IMG/VR virus record: IMGVR_UViG_3300027969_000159
Coordinates: 1 to 45,460 of that record
Length of the DNA: 45,460 bases
Source: a virus
Direction: 5' to 3' (one strand)
Shown: piece after piece, positions 1-10,442 of the stretch
Numbering within the stretch: position 1 is the first letter of the stretch
Layout: every line of letters starts with the position of its first letter
The notes under the pieces: generated by a model
What the model saw: only the letters and a program-made list of their open reading frames with translations
The model's database searches: none
What the model was told of the DNA's origin: nothing
Position numbers and translations under genes: made by a program

Positions 1-33
1 CCCCCTCCTCTCTCGACGGTGAACGGATTCAAA

Positions 34-2865
34 ATGGCGGATATTGAATTGCTGCGCAGTGTTGTCCCTGATACGGACGGGTGGTACTGCGTATTCTCAT
101 TGTTGGATGGCAAGGGGCCACAGCAATCCCATTTCAAAACATTGGAAGAAGTAGACGATGAAGCAGACCGATTAACCGGCCTTGGCCGTGACGTTTACTT
201 TGGCTGCGGTAAGTTCATCACAGACGAGAACCGTGATGCAGCCAACTGCGGGTGGATGCAGTCATTCTTCCTAGACATAGACTGCGGGGCTGACAAGGCC
301 AAGCCCGACAAGCATGGCCGCATCAAGGGCTATGTTGACCAGACCACCGGCATGGTTGCGCTCAAGGACTTGTGCAACACGCTCAAGTTGCCGCGCCCCA
401 CCATCGTGGACTCTGGCCGTGGCTGGCACATCTACTGGCCGCTTACCGAGCCCGTGGACAAGGACAAGTGGTTGCCGGTGGCCGAGGCGTTCAAGGCTCT
501 GTGCCTCAAGCACAAGTTCATCGTTGACCCCGCTGTGCCAGCAGATGCAGCGCGGGTGCTGCGGATACCCGGCACCAAGAACTTTAAGGACGAGCCTGCA
601 AACGATGTAAACACTTTGTTTACAGGCAAGCCCATGACGTTTGAAGACTTTGCTGCGCTGATGGGCCCCATAGCACCGGTCAAACCCGTGTACGCGCCCA
701 GCCAGTTGGACGAGTTCACCAAGGCCATGCTGGGTAACAAGCAGTCACGGTTCAAGCTAATCGTTGACCGAACGATTGATGGCGTGGGATGCGACCACAT
801 CCGCTACATCATGGAGAACCAAGAGGATGTGGAAGAACCATTGTGGCGGGCGGGGCTGTCCATAGCCAAGCATTGTGTAGACGGCGGCAAGGCCATCCAC
901 ATCATGTCCCGCCAGCACCCGCAGTACAACCCTGACAAGACAGAACAGAAGGCCAACCTGATCAAGGGGCCATACACATGCGAGACATTCAACGACTACA
1001 GGCCGGGGGTCTGCCAGAACTGCCCGCACTGGAAGGTAATCAAGTCACCCATCGTCATTGGGCATGAGATTGCCAAGGCCGCAGAAGGCGCAGTAATACA
1101 GCAGAAGGACAGTACGAGCGGCGCGATGTCCGAGTTCGTAATCCCGCAGATGCCGTCCAAGTATTTTCGTGGCAAAACCGGCGGCATCTACATCTACACC
1201 AAGGAAGAAGACGAAGAAGGTAGGCGCGGCGTTGAGTGCGTTTACGAGTACGACCTGTTTGTGGTCAAGCGTCTGTTTGACCCCGCCAGCGGAGAGACCA
1301 TACTGCTCCGCTTGTCCCTGCCCAAAGACGGCACCAAAGACTTCTCAATCACCACCGAGGAACTGCTCAGCAAGGATGAGTTCCGCAAGAAAGTGTCCTT
1401 CAACGGCGTTCTTGCTAAGCAGACCCAGATGCAGAACATCACGAACTACGTGATCGACTGCGCCAAGGAATTACAAGTAGTACAAGAGGTAGAAACTATG
1501 CGGCTTCAATTCGGATGGGCTGACGAGGACTCAAAGTTTATCTTGGGTAGCCGAGAAATCGGCCCAAGCTATGTGCGGTACAGCCCGCCATCCAAGAGCA
1601 CTGTGGAGGTAGCTGGTGCGCTGGTCGCCACCGGCAGCTTGCAGGAGTGGAAGAAGATCGTCAATACCTACGGCATGCCCGGGTTTGAACCCCATGCCTT
1701 TGCTGTGTTCACCGCGTTCGGTGCACCGTTGGTCAAGTTCATGGGCATCAAGGGCGGCATCATTAACCTGATTAACAAGCGCTCAGGCACAGGCAAGTCG
1801 ACCATCCTGCAAGTGATGAACAGCGTGTGGGGCCACCCCGACAAGCTGATGCTCCAGTGGCGGGATACGCTCAATGTGAAGCTGCACCGACTGACCGTGA
1901 TGTGCAACCTGCCTTTGGGGGTGGACGAGATAACCAAGATGAGCGGCGATGACTTCTCCGACTTGGCCTACAGCGTTACCCAAGGAGCTCCGCGCAGACG
2001 CATGAAGGCGTCGGTGAACGAGGAGCGTGAGGCGCAGGGGTTCTGGGCGAGCATGATGGTGGCCACCGGCAACTCAAGCATGACCGATAAGCTACAAGCG
2101 ATGAAAGCTACGTCTGAGGGCGAGTTGATGCGGGTGATGCAGTACAAGATTGAGCCCACCAACAACTTGGACAAGGCCGAGGCCAAGCGCATATTCGGTG
2201 GCTTGCAGAACAACTACGGGCTGGCCGGTGAACCCTACGCACAGTTTCTTGTGCAGAACCTAGAAGAAGTCATTGAGATGGCCTTGCAGGTGCAGGCGAG
2301 GTTCGACGTTGCAGCCCGCATAGACACGCGGGAGCGGTTCTGGTCAGGGATGATTGCGGCCAACCTAGCGGGCGGGATGATTGCCAAGAAGCTGGGCTTG
2401 CATGACATACCCATACAGGCCATATTCAACTGGGCGGTCAAGGAAGTGGACAACATGCGGGAGTCCACCAAGCTGTCCATGGACGACTACGCAGCAATGA
2501 TTGGCGAGTTCCTGTTGAAGCACAACATGAACATCCTGATTATCAACCGGCACAGTACGTCCAAGAGCGGCATTGCCGCTACGCCCATCGTCCAGCCCCG
2601 CTCGTCCATCTATGTGCGGTACGAACCCGACACGGAACGTATCCAGATTGTCCGCTCCGTCCTCAAAGAATTCTGTGTCGACAAGCAGATTACCTTCAAC
2701 GACTTGCTGGACGGGTTGAACCGCGAGGGCTCGTTCATAAGCTCAGCCCGCACCCGCATAGACATCGGTACAGACATGCACGCCCCGCCCGTGGAGGTGC
2801 TGGAGTTTGACGCATCCAAGCTGGGGGTGATGCCTACTATGGGTACAGCGAGCGATGAAGATTGA
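34..2865 (+). CDS. Primase-helicase (RepB/AEP-like primase fused to DUF927-type helicase)
   Basis: A 943-residue replication protein expected to prime and unwind phage DNA. The N-terminal half resembles archaeo-eukaryotic/RepB-type primases: FLDIDCG (about 79-85, acidic metal-binding pair), SGRGWHIYW (about 127-135) and RVLRIPGTKNFK (about 175-186). A Cys cluster (CETFNDYRPGVCQNCPH, about 315-331) looks like a zinc-binding segment. The C-terminal half is a DUF927-like ATPase with Walker A GTGKST (585-590), a Walker B-like LPLGVDEI (about 626-633) and a following TGNSS sensor-type segment. I chose the ATG at 34 (weak GGA 6 nt upstream); the frame stays open to base 1 and could begin earlier, at the GTG at 19 or across a circular junction. 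It overlaps the next gene by 11 bp. It is the only replication enzyme seen. Fold assignment is from motifs and fairly secure; the division of labour is inferred. Confidence 0.85.
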   Translation: MADIELLRSVVPDTDGWYCVFSLLDGKGPQQSHFKTLEEVDDEADRLTGLGRDVYFGCGKFITDENRDAANCGWMQSFFLDIDCGADKAKPDKHGRIKGYVDQTTGMVALKDLCNTLKLPRPTIVDSGRGWHIYWPLTEPVDKDKWLPVAEAFKALCLKHKFIVDPAVPADAARVLRIPGTKNFKDEPANDVNTLFTGKPMTFEDFAALMGPIAPVKPVYAPSQLDEFTKAMLGNKQSRFKLIVDRTIDGVGCDHIRYIMENQEDVEEPLWRAGLSIAKHCVDGGKAIHIMSRQHPQYNPDKTEQKANLIKGPYTCETFNDYRPGVCQNCPHWKVIKSPIVIGHEIAKAAEGAVIQQKDSTSGAMSEFVIPQMPSKYFRGKTGGIYIYTKEEDEEGRRGVECVYEYDLFVVKRLFDPASGETILLRLSLPKDGTKDFSITTEELLSKDEFRKKVSFNGVLAKQTQMQNITNYVIDCAKELQVVQEVETMRLQFGWADEDSKFILGSREIGPSYVRYSPPSKSTVEVAGALVATGSLQEWKKIVNTYGMPGFEPHAFAVFTAFGAPLVKFMGIKGGIINLINKRSGTGKSTILQVMNSVWGHPDKLMLQWRDTLNVKLHRLTVMCNLPLGVDEITKMSGDDFSDLAYSVTQGAPRRRMKASVNEEREAQGFWASMMVATGNSSMTDKLQAMKATSEGELMRVMQYKIEPTNNLDKAEAKRIFGGLQNNYGLAGEPYAQFLVQNLEEVIEMALQVQARFDVAARIDTRERFWSGMIAANLAGGMIAKKLGLHDIPIQAIFNWAVKEVDNMRESTKLSMDDYAAMIGEFLLKHNMNILIINRHSTSKSGIAATPIVQPRSSIYVRYEPDTERIQIVRSVLKEFCVDKQITFNDLLDGLNREGSFISSARTRIDIGTDMHAPPVEVLEFDASKLGVMPTMGTASDED

Positions 2866-3073
2866 TGGCATTACCTACACCGTAGACTGGAAGAAGTTCC
2901 GGATTGGCAGTTCGTTCTTTGTCCCGTGCGTGGGTATCGGCATGGGCAAGAAAGCTATTCAGAAGAAGATGCAGCGCCTTGGCTTCGTGGTAATCATTAA
3001 GGTAGTAATAGAAGACGATATCCGCGGGCTACGCATCTGGAGAAAAACCAAGTACACTACGGCGGCAACCTAG
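2855..3073 (+). CDS. Small basic protein of unknown function
   Basis: A 72-residue protein whose ATG lies inside the last codons of the primase-helicase gene (11-bp overlap), so the two are probably co-translated. It begins MKIDGITYTVDW and continues with a Lys-rich helix (KKAIQKKMQRLGF) and a beta-type hydrophobic stretch (VVIIKVVIEDD). No transmembrane segment or catalytic motif is seen. Net positive charge and position suggest a nucleic-acid or replication-linked accessory role, but this is inference. It is the last rightward gene before the convergence terminator. I do not recognise a named family. Confidence 0.65.
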   Translation: MKIDGITYTVDWKKFRIGSSFFVPCVGIGMGKKAIQKKMQRLGFVVIIKVVIEDDIRGLRIWRKTKYTTAAT

Positions 3074-3101
3074 TTGCATCTCTGTTTTCCTTGGTGACTT
3101 T

Positions 3102-3136
3102 AAATCCCCGCGTTGGCAACTTCGCGGGGATTTTTT
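3102..3136 (+). terminator. Rho-independent terminator at the convergence point
   Basis: An 11-bp perfect stem (3102-3112 with 3123-3133, core AATCCCCGCG/CGCGGGGATT) with a 10-nt loop, running into a T tract (3131-3136). It ends the rightward primase-helicase transcript. The stop codon of the leftward giant gene (3135-3137) sits in the T tract. The - strand side lacks a good U tract, so it should work mainly on + strand transcripts. Confidence 0.85.
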
Positions 3137-6100
3137 AATCCCGCAGCTTGTCGATGTACGAGTGGTTATCAAGAACCCCGCGCAGCTTCTTGTCGAGGTA
3201 CAGCCCGTGGTCCATCTGCGTTGACTTTTCCAAGTGGCCCTTGATCGACTTGGTCAACGTGCCCGCTGCAATAGACACACTGGGGTGCTTAGCGTTGAAC
3301 TTGTCGATGTTGTCGTAGGCTGTATCCAGCGTATCAGAATCGTTCGACATGAAGGCCAAGGCGTACAGGTTAAGCAGGTTCTGACGTTGTTTCAGAATAG
3401 CTTGCTCTTGGCCCTTGATGTTCGTGTTGTAAAACTGTATTTCTGAGAGTTCAGCAGACCGCAAGCCCAAGGACTGCGCCATCAAGTGGAACGGACTCAC
3501 GTCTTCCATGAGCGGGTCACCACCCAGAGTGTTCACTCCTTCGGAGGCGTAGCGGGCAGCGACCAACGGGTTCTTGATGAATGCCGGGGCCATCATCTCC
3601 AGAGCGCGGTCGCCATGACCCTCGTTCCAGAGTTTGCGTGCCTCGGCCACGTTGACCAGCAAGCCCGCAGTGGGCCCAAGCAAGTCCACAAGGAAGGTCT
3701 GCAACGCCTCTACTTCGTCTTGATTCTTGCGGCTATCCCGGAACCACATGTCGTCCAGCTTCACACGGCTGGCAACATCAAGCCCTGTTAGCGCGTTGGC
3801 AGCGCCACGGGTAATCAGAGTGCCCATGTTTGCGCCGAACGTCTCCACGGCCCAGTTCACGAACTCTAGTTCAAAGTCAAACACCTCTTCGTCGTCATCG
3901 TCTTTGAGCCCGTTCACAACGGCGTTGATGATAGATGCCACGGTGGAGAAGCCCCAAATACCAGTTCCTCCCGCCATAATAGCTGCCATGCCCATGGTTC
4001 CGACAAACCGTGCCCGCGCTTCCCGCCGCGTAGACTCGTCCATGCCCTTGAACATGTTGATGGCGTTGTGCGCAAGGAAGAACGTCATCTGCTGCGGGAA
4101 CTGTTTGAACTGTAGTACCACCCGTGCAACCGGATTCTGGAAGTAGCGCGGCTTGTTTGCGGAGGAGTAGTCAAACATAGCCCGCTGGGTGACATCCTTG
4201 GCATCCGCAACGGCCTCAGCAAAGGCTAGATTCTGGTCGGCATAGCCCTTACGTTTTTCCATAGCCGCCCGGAACGAGGACATGGCCATGACTTCACGGT
4301 TGAACCGCTCAGCGTTGTGGAACAGGGCCGTCAAAGCTTCCATGGCACGGTTCTTCACCCCGCCATAGCTTTCAGTTGGTGCAGCAGCCAGACCCGACTG
4401 GTCGTACGCAGCAGTGATGTCGATAACCCCGTCGGCCACAAACCGTTCGTATGCTTGCTTGTCTATGTCGGTCATGGAGTCTGACCGGCTCAAGGTTGGA
4501 AACTGCAACCGGAAGTCCCGAACGCGTTTGCCTGTTTCTACTTCAAACCCGGTGGCTATGATTTGCCCAGCTACAGTCTTCATCTGCCCCAGTGCTTCTA
4601 GCGTAGCCTTCGTGTACGACTTGCCGGGGTTCATCCGCACGTTCTGGCCGATGAGTGTGGGCAACCCGATGACCATACCGCCCACCACGTTGACGATTGC
4701 AGAGGCAGGTGCGGTCAAGTACCAGATGAATCCGATGTTAGACAACAGCGACGGGATAGTCCCTACGTCGGTTGGGTTGAGCATCAGCTTCAACCGCTTG
4801 TCCATCTCTGTTACATAGTCGCTGAGCTCGTTGTTCTCCCTAGACAACTCTTTGTCAAACCCACCGGCTTCGTCTTTCCTGTCCTTAATTTGCATGCGGG
4901 CGGCTTGCACTTGGGAGAACATGTCCGGAGAGTGTTCAAAGCGAGCAAGCTGGTACGCCATGTGGAACGACGACTTTGCAAAGTTGCGCAGAGCGTCTTC
5001 TGAGTAGCCCGCCACATTGTTCCGGTGCATGAACTGAGTGCGGAAGCTGCTCTCCGGTTGGATAGCCAGAAAGTTTTGGTAGATGGTATCTTTCAGATTC
5101 TGGGCGGGCATGCCAGCAAATGTGGTGCTGCTGACACCATCTATTGCGCTAAATACGGTACGCAGGAAGTTGGACTGTTTGGCATGCAGGTCCATCTGCT
5201 GGGCGTACTCTGAACCTTCCTTGACGGGCAAGTTGGGGTCTTGGCTAATGCGTTCAGCCATGTGGGCTTCTTTCGCGCCCGCAGTCTCAAACATGTAGTA
5301 CTCACGGTCTTTTCCAGTACCAATCTGATACCAAAACCGCCCGTGGCGCATCAGTGGGAAGTATGGCCCCCTAAACTTGGTGTTCTCAAACTCGTTACGT
5401 ATCTCAAGAATAGTGGCTTCAGACACACCAAGGTTACGCATCTCAATGATGCGCTTAGCCATAATACCTTTGTACTCAGCCTGCCGGTGTTCGTAAAAGT
5501 CTCGCACCCGCCGGTATATGTTTTTGGATGTAGGGTCAAGCACCTTCCAAGCATCGGCCACCATTATTTCTCGGGGGTTTCTGCCGTACCGGATTTTGTC
5601 TGGGTCAAACTGAAGAATCGTAGCCTCATGCATAACTTTAGCAAGTGCCTTGGATTCTTCGGGATTGGAAGACTGCATGCGCTCCCAGACGTTAAGGATG
5701 TCTCCGGACTCCTTCAAGATGTTGTTCTTGCGGGCAAGGAACTCCTCGGTCAACCGGATGAAGTTGTTGACCTGCGGGACACGGTTGCGCACCAAGTCCC
5801 CAATCTGGCGCAGCGTAAGCGCTCCGAGCAACGCGGGCCGACTAGCAGCCTTTGCCGAGACTATTATTTGGCTGTATGGTTTTTGGGCTTCTTCCCAAGT
5901 ACGTGATTTCAGTACCAGCTTGAGTGTGTTTGGGGTGTTCTGCATCCCCGCCGGGACAGCAGCTATGCGCCCGGCTATGGCCTTGGGCTGCCCTTTAGTT
6001 TCCGTGGGTTCTTTAGCGCCCTCTATGCCTTCCAACGAAGCCTCGCCCGGAATCAAGATGTTGGTGGCCCGCATAACCTCCATCATCACGTCGCTGTCTT

Positions 6101-9100
6101 TGCTCTTGGCGTCCATGCGGAACAACTGTGCGATGGCCCGCGAGAACGCGTCCCACAAGGAGAACGGAGCAGCTTTGTAGCGAAGCACTCGGAGGTCCGC
6201 TTGGAACACCGGGTTAGTCATTGCCTCGGAGATGAACTCGTGCAGGTCTTGCAACCCGTAAGGAGTGGTGTCGCTATTTTGTACGGCAAGCTTGCCTCTG
6301 GAATACTCGTACAACTCTACAAGCCGGTTGTACGCATCCTTCCGAACGCCCCGCAGCTTGTCTGCGTTGTCGATCAGGTCTGACGTTACGGCGTGCAGGA
6401 CTTCGTGCAGGAACGTGTGGTTGCTTATCGTTTTGTTCCGCAGCATGATGGTGTCGGATGCTGGGTCGTACTTACCTATCCAACCATATTGTTCGTTCAA
6501 GAAGTCAAATGCCTGCTTAGCAATCTCCCGCTGGGAGTCGTTGGTAAAGTTCTTCTGGAGGTTCTTAACCTCGGTCATCACCGCCTGCAAATTGTCGGAC
6601 TTGAGGTTACGAACCATTACCCCTTGGCGTTCCGTCGGGATGGAGGTCTCAATCATTTTTACCAGCGTGGCTATCTGGTTCTTAAACGTCTCTTTTACAT
6701 TGGGGTCGTTTGACAGCGGCAGTATTTTGTTGGGGTTGATAACTTCTATCTTGGCCGTTGGCTTTGCGGCTAACAGTCGTTCGGCCAAGACTTTGTAGTA
6801 GCCGTCCTCAGAGTCAGCCAAAGTCTCCAGCGCTTCAGTTAGGTTGCCTTTCTCTACCATCCGCAGAACCGCGGGGTGTATGGTCCCTAACGAGTGCTTG
6901 AATTTTTCAGTCGGTGTGTCTTCTTGCTCACCAGCCTCAGTTTCTTTGATACGCTCGCTAATATTTGGCCGCTTGCTAGGGGTTTTTTCTAGCTTTTTCT
7001 TGGCTGTCACTTCGGCGGCTGCGCGTTTCTTCTCCGCAAAACCATCCAAAGCGTCGTTGTATTTGCTTATTGCGGCGTTGTACTTTTCGGTCTCAGCAAC
7101 ATTTAGCTTGTGGACCGCAATGAGGTCATTGAGGGTATCAACTGTGCTTTGGTCTAGGTTGTCGTTAATCCACTTTTGAAACGCCACCGCGTACTTACCA
7201 CCTTCACCGTAGAAAGTGCTGTTAGCAGCCTCGTTAGTAGCAATGTCATAGGCCAAGTCATTGAGTGCATCCCCAAACGTCTCCCGTCCGGGGTTCTCCA
7301 TGTAGTTCTTAGCCGCTAGCTGCTCAGCTGACGGTGCTCCACGAGCGGCAATCAGTTGCTTGATAGCACGCCACGCAGTACGCAACTTAGTGTCTTGCAC
7401 CACAAACCGTTTTTTCTCTTGATCGTCCAGACTAGGACGGCGGGGTTTGCCTTCTGAATTAACGCCACGCTCTTTGGCCTTAATAGGGGTTGCTTCTATT
7501 TCACTCTCGTAGGGGATAACCCCAATAAACTTACCCGTTGCAGGAGCGGGCATGTTCTTCGTAGAAATTTGGACGCCGGTTCGCTCGTCCCCGGTCTGCT
7601 TGCGCATGATGGGCAGCTCATCAAGCTCCTTACCTACACGGCTGGCAAAGCCTTCCAAGCCTCTGCGGCTTGTCAGGTTGGGCAGGCCAAACCGGTTAAA
7701 TATGGCCTGCTGAACAGACGGAGACTTGTTCTGCTCCAGCTGCTCTATCATGGCGTTTAGTTTGTCACGCCCGCCCACTAAGCTACCAATGTAGTCCAGT
7801 ACTTCACGTAGCCCAAGGCTTTTGGTCTCGCCGGGTTTTGCAATATCGTAATTAAGTACGTCTTTACGTACAGCACCCTTTAGCGCTGTGTGCTTATCGA
7901 CTTCTCCGGGTGAATCAGTAGAAGGCACAAGCGCATCGAAGAACCTGTTTATCAGCTTACCTTCGTTAGTAGCGTTGATGTGCTCTGTGCTTATTAACGG
8001 AGCTGTTTCAGTTTCCTTCTGGGACACCGGCTTTTGGCCTGTGCCTTTTGTTTCGGGTTTAGCGCCCACTTCCTCGGCACCAAAATCTTGTCGTGGGTCT
8101 TCACCAAGCAACAGGCCCATCAGAGTTTTTTCTAGGTCTGTTGATTCTTTTGTCTTACCCGTTGAGGTCTTTTGTTTTTCACCCCCAAACAAACTTTCTT
8201 GCACGGGAGCGTCGGCCATCGACTCTCTGGGTTTTCGAGGTAGTTTTGGTTTTTCTGGTTCACCCCGAAGCCAACCAGCGTTCGTATCGGTTCTCTGGTC
8301 AGCGGGCAATGCTAGTTGCGCGTTTAGTTTTTCTAGGTCATTTTGAAGCGCAGCGCGCTGTCGACTGTAACTATCTACTTGCTCTTGGGCAGCGGTCAAT
8401 TTTTCAACCGTAACTGTAGCCCCTCTTCCAGCTACAGCGGCGGCGTTAATTTTTTGCAATTCCGCAAGTTGTTCTTGCGAAGCTTTTAACTTTGCCTCAG
8501 TTTCTTGCAACGAGTTGGTCAAAATCTTGGCGCGTTCTTCACCGCTAAGATTTGTGACATCGGTTGAGTACTTGTCTTTCTGGGCAAGTTCTTTCCGGTT
8601 GAACAAGTTGCCTTGCATTGCACGAGGCTGGCCAACACTAGGCAGCCCAGCAATAGCTTGGTCAATGGTTTCAAGTGTCCGCTTTTTAGCTTCCGCGACC
8701 AAAGCGTCTCTGTTGGCCATGGCTTGCGCGGCGTTCATGTCAGCGCTACGACCCAGACGCATAACCTCTGCGTCGCTATGCTCGTAGTCCATGACGCGTT
8801 GCTTGCGGTTCTTTAGCTCTTGCGCAGCTTTCACGGGGTCTTGGCCCGCTAGAGCCATAGCTCCTGTGATTGCCCGGCCAATTTGTTCGTTGGTACTGAA
8901 CATCTCCCCTTGCATAGCACGAGGGGCTTTTTTGTTGGATGCTAGCTTGATGGTAATTCCGTCAACTACATCAGACAATGGTTCGCCATCAATCGTATCT
9001 TTCAGATATCGTTGATAGTCAATATCCACTAACTCGCCGCGTAAACGACCCAACATGTTGTCTTGGACGGCGTTGCGAGAAGGCTGTCTAAGCAGGGCAT

Positions 9101-10439
9101 TTATGTGCTCTCGCACATCGTCGTAGGCTTCTTTGGCATCCGCAGAAGCTGCCTGTACTTCCTCGTCGGTTAACGACGGAGTTGGTGGTGGCGGTGGCGG
9201 TGGCGGGGTAGTGCTAGCTAGTGCACCGGGTTGGCCAGCTTCTCCACCTGTAGTCCCCGGAGCATTCTGTCCAGAAACATCCACTCCAGTTCGCTGAGTT
9301 CCCGCAGTTCCTGCGGCGGGGGCTCCAGTGTCGGGCTGTCCAGCCACTGTAGTGCCTGCTCTATCTGGGGTACTGACAGGTTCTGTAACATCTGGTTCCC
9401 TTTCTACGTCTCTACTGGCCCCGGTGACGTCTTTGCGCAAAAGGGCTTGGCCTTCGGGAGTGCCGCGTGCAGCGGCGGTGTCCCGCAGCTTACTATATGC
9501 GCCCATCGGTCCGCCCAACAAGAGCGCACCGCCCGCAGCTTCCAAATATTCTTTTGCCGCGTTGGGGTCAGTGAACGGGTCAAGCGCGAGGCCCGCTTGC
9601 CACCGCTCCAGCACTTGCTGGGATACTTCTTGCGGAATCTCAAACGCAATACCTTCCGCAGTGCCCCGGGCAACCGCACGAGCGTAGGCTCTGGGCTGCG
9701 TGGCCTTGGCAACGATTTCCATTGCCGCTTTTTCAGCAACAGCCTTACCCTCAAGACCCACTAACCGGCCCAAGGGTTTGAACAGTTTGAACCCAAAAAT
9801 GTCCAAGGCGGTTGAGCCCGCAGCGGCAGTCACACCTTTTAGCCGGTTGATGTCCTCATAGGGTTTACCCGCAGCTGCTTGCTCTTCCTTTTGGCGGGAG
9901 ATGTTATCCGAGAGGTACGAGCCCAAGGATATGAGGCCAAAAGCCGCCGTGCCCGCAGCAGCGGCAGGAATAGCAACAGGTGCTGCCGCTACGGCTGCGG
10001 CAGTGCCTGCACCCGCAACCATCGCCGGGGCCATAGACCCGAGAGAGGAGCCCGCTACTTCTTTGAACTTGTCGACCGTTTTGCCAAGAGCTTGGGTGAA
10101 GTTGCCCTGCCTGAATGCATCACCAATCTCACCAAACTCGGTGTTCTTGTAGGCGTTGTTAGCTTCTTCTTTGTGTCTGGCCAGCTCATCTACCGCAGCC
10201 TTCTGGTCACCAAGCCCGGTGAATATTTTTGCTGTGGGTAGAGCAGTCGTCGCCCGCTCTTTGAGGGCAGAGCCAAACGACCCGAAGAACCCGCCAGATT
10301 CAGTAGGTGCTGGTGCTACTGGTGCTGCTTGCGTAGCAGATTGGTTGTGGGTGTAGTTAGCCCACTTCCACGCCGTGTTCTCGTCTGGGGCGTCTACTTG
10401 ATAGGTGGACGACCCGACTTTAACTTCGTATGTAGGCAT
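3135..10439 (-). CDS. Giant virion/polyvalent protein with zinc-metallopeptidase motif (probable DNA-ejection protein)
   Basis: A 2,434-residue multidomain protein, the distal gene of the late operon. Visible in order: a long Ala/Gly hydrophobic segment (about 131-175); a Pro run (about 410-418); coiled coil (about 640-710); low-complexity Lys/Glu linkers; a zincin motif HEVLHAV with H1345, E1346, H1349 and a plausible third ligand in HEFISEA (E1401 or E1405); then a helical C-terminal part with hydrophobic segments near 1900-1933 and 2143-2183, the latter followed by an acidic DDDDEE stretch. Very large proteins with HExxH peptidase domains and membrane-active segments are known as phage polyvalent proteins, and giant terminal genes of podoviruses (such as T7 gp16) are ejected into the host. 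I infer an internal virion protein that crosses the envelope and may cleave a host or virion protein. No SD is evident; the ATG lies 3 nt after the upstream stop, suggesting coupled translation. Confidence 0.75.
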   Translation of the reverse strand: MPTYEVKVGSSTYQVDAPDENTAWKWANYTHNQSATQAAPVAPAPTESGGFFGSFGSALKERATTALPTAKIFTGLGDQKAAVDELARHKEEANNAYKNTEFGEIGDAFRQGNFTQALGKTVDKFKEVAGSSLGSMAPAMVAGAGTAAAVAAAPVAIPAAAAGTAAFGLISLGSYLSDNISRQKEEQAAAGKPYEDINRLKGVTAAAGSTALDIFGFKLFKPLGRLVGLEGKAVAEKAAMEIVAKATQPRAYARAVARGTAEGIAFEIPQEVSQQVLERWQAGLALDPFTDPNAAKEYLEAAGGALLLGGPMGAYSKLRDTAAARGTPEGQALLRKDVTGASRDVEREPDVTEPVSTPDRAGTTVAGQPDTGAPAAGTAGTQRTGVDVSGQNAPGTTGGEAGQPGALASTTPPPPPPPPTPSLTDEEVQAASADAKEAYDDVREHINALLRQPSRNAVQDNMLGRLRGELVDIDYQRYLKDTIDGEPLSDVVDGITIKLASNKKAPRAMQGEMFSTNEQIGRAITGAMALAGQDPVKAAQELKNRKQRVMDYEHSDAEVMRLGRSADMNAAQAMANRDALVAEAKKRTLETIDQAIAGLPSVGQPRAMQGNLFNRKELAQKDKYSTDVTNLSGEERAKILTNSLQETEAKLKASQEQLAELQKINAAAVAGRGATVTVEKLTAAQEQVDSYSRQRAALQNDLEKLNAQLALPADQRTDTNAGWLRGEPEKPKLPRKPRESMADAPVQESLFGGEKQKTSTGKTKESTDLEKTLMGLLLGEDPRQDFGAEEVGAKPETKGTGQKPVSQKETETAPLISTEHINATNEGKLINRFFDALVPSTDSPGEVDKHTALKGAVRKDVLNYDIAKPGETKSLGLREVLDYIGSLVGGRDKLNAMIEQLEQNKSPSVQQAIFNRFGLPNLTSRRGLEGFASRVGKELDELPIMRKQTGDERTGVQISTKNMPAPATGKFIGVIPYESEIEATPIKAKERGVNSEGKPRRPSLDDQEKKRFVVQDTKLRTAWRAIKQLIAARGAPSAEQLAAKNYMENPGRETFGDALNDLAYDIATNEAANSTFYGEGGKYAVAFQKWINDNLDQSTVDTLNDLIAVHKLNVAETEKYNAAISKYNDALDGFAEKKRAAAEVTAKKKLEKTPSKRPNISERIKETEAGEQEDTPTEKFKHSLGTIHPAVLRMVEKGNLTEALETLADSEDGYYKVLAERLLAAKPTAKIEVINPNKILPLSNDPNVKETFKNQIATLVKMIETSIPTERQGVMVRNLKSDNLQAVMTEVKNLQKNFTNDSQREIAKQAFDFLNEQYGWIGKYDPASDTIMLRNKTISNHTFLHEVLHAVTSDLIDNADKLRGVRKDAYNRLVELYEYSRGKLAVQNSDTTPYGLQDLHEFISEAMTNPVFQADLRVLRYKAAPFSLWDAFSRAIAQLFRMDAKSKDSDVMMEVMRATNILIPGEASLEGIEGAKEPTETKGQPKAIAGRIAAVPAGMQNTPNTLKLVLKSRTWEEAQKPYSQIIVSAKAASRPALLGALTLRQIGDLVRNRVPQVNNFIRLTEEFLARKNNILKESGDILNVWERMQSSNPEESKALAKVMHEATILQFDPDKIRYGRNPREIMVADAWKVLDPTSKNIYRRVRDFYEHRQAEYKGIMAKRIIEMRNLGVSEATILEIRNEFENTKFRGPYFPLMRHGRFWYQIGTGKDREYYMFETAGAKEAHMAERISQDPNLPVKEGSEYAQQMDLHAKQSNFLRTVFSAIDGVSSTTFAGMPAQNLKDTIYQNFLAIQPESSFRTQFMHRNNVAGYSEDALRNFAKSSFHMAYQLARFEHSPDMFSQVQAARMQIKDRKDEAGGFDKELSRENNELSDYVTEMDKRLKLMLNPTDVGTIPSLLSNIGFIWYLTAPASAIVNVVGGMVIGLPTLIGQNVRMNPGKSYTKATLEALGQMKTVAGQIIATGFEVETGKRVRDFRLQFPTLSRSDSMTDIDKQAYERFVADGVIDITAAYDQSGLAAAPTESYGGVKNRAMEALTALFHNAERFNREVMAMSSFRAAMEKRKGYADQNLAFAEAVADAKDVTQRAMFDYSSANKPRYFQNPVARVVLQFKQFPQQMTFFLAHNAINMFKGMDESTRREARARFVGTMGMAAIMAGGTGIWGFSTVASIINAVVNGLKDDDDEEVFDFELEFVNWAVETFGANMGTLITRGAANALTGLDVASRVKLDDMWFRDSRKNQDEVEALQTFLVDLLGPTAGLLVNVAEARKLWNEGHGDRALEMMAPAFIKNPLVAARYASEGVNTLGGDPLMEDVSPFHLMAQSLGLRSAELSEIQFYNTNIKGQEQAILKQRQNLLNLYALAFMSNDSDTLDTAYDNIDKFNAKHPSVSIAAGTLTKSIKGHLEKSTQMDHGLYLDKKLRGVLDNHSYIDKLRD

Positions 10440-10442
10440 TGG

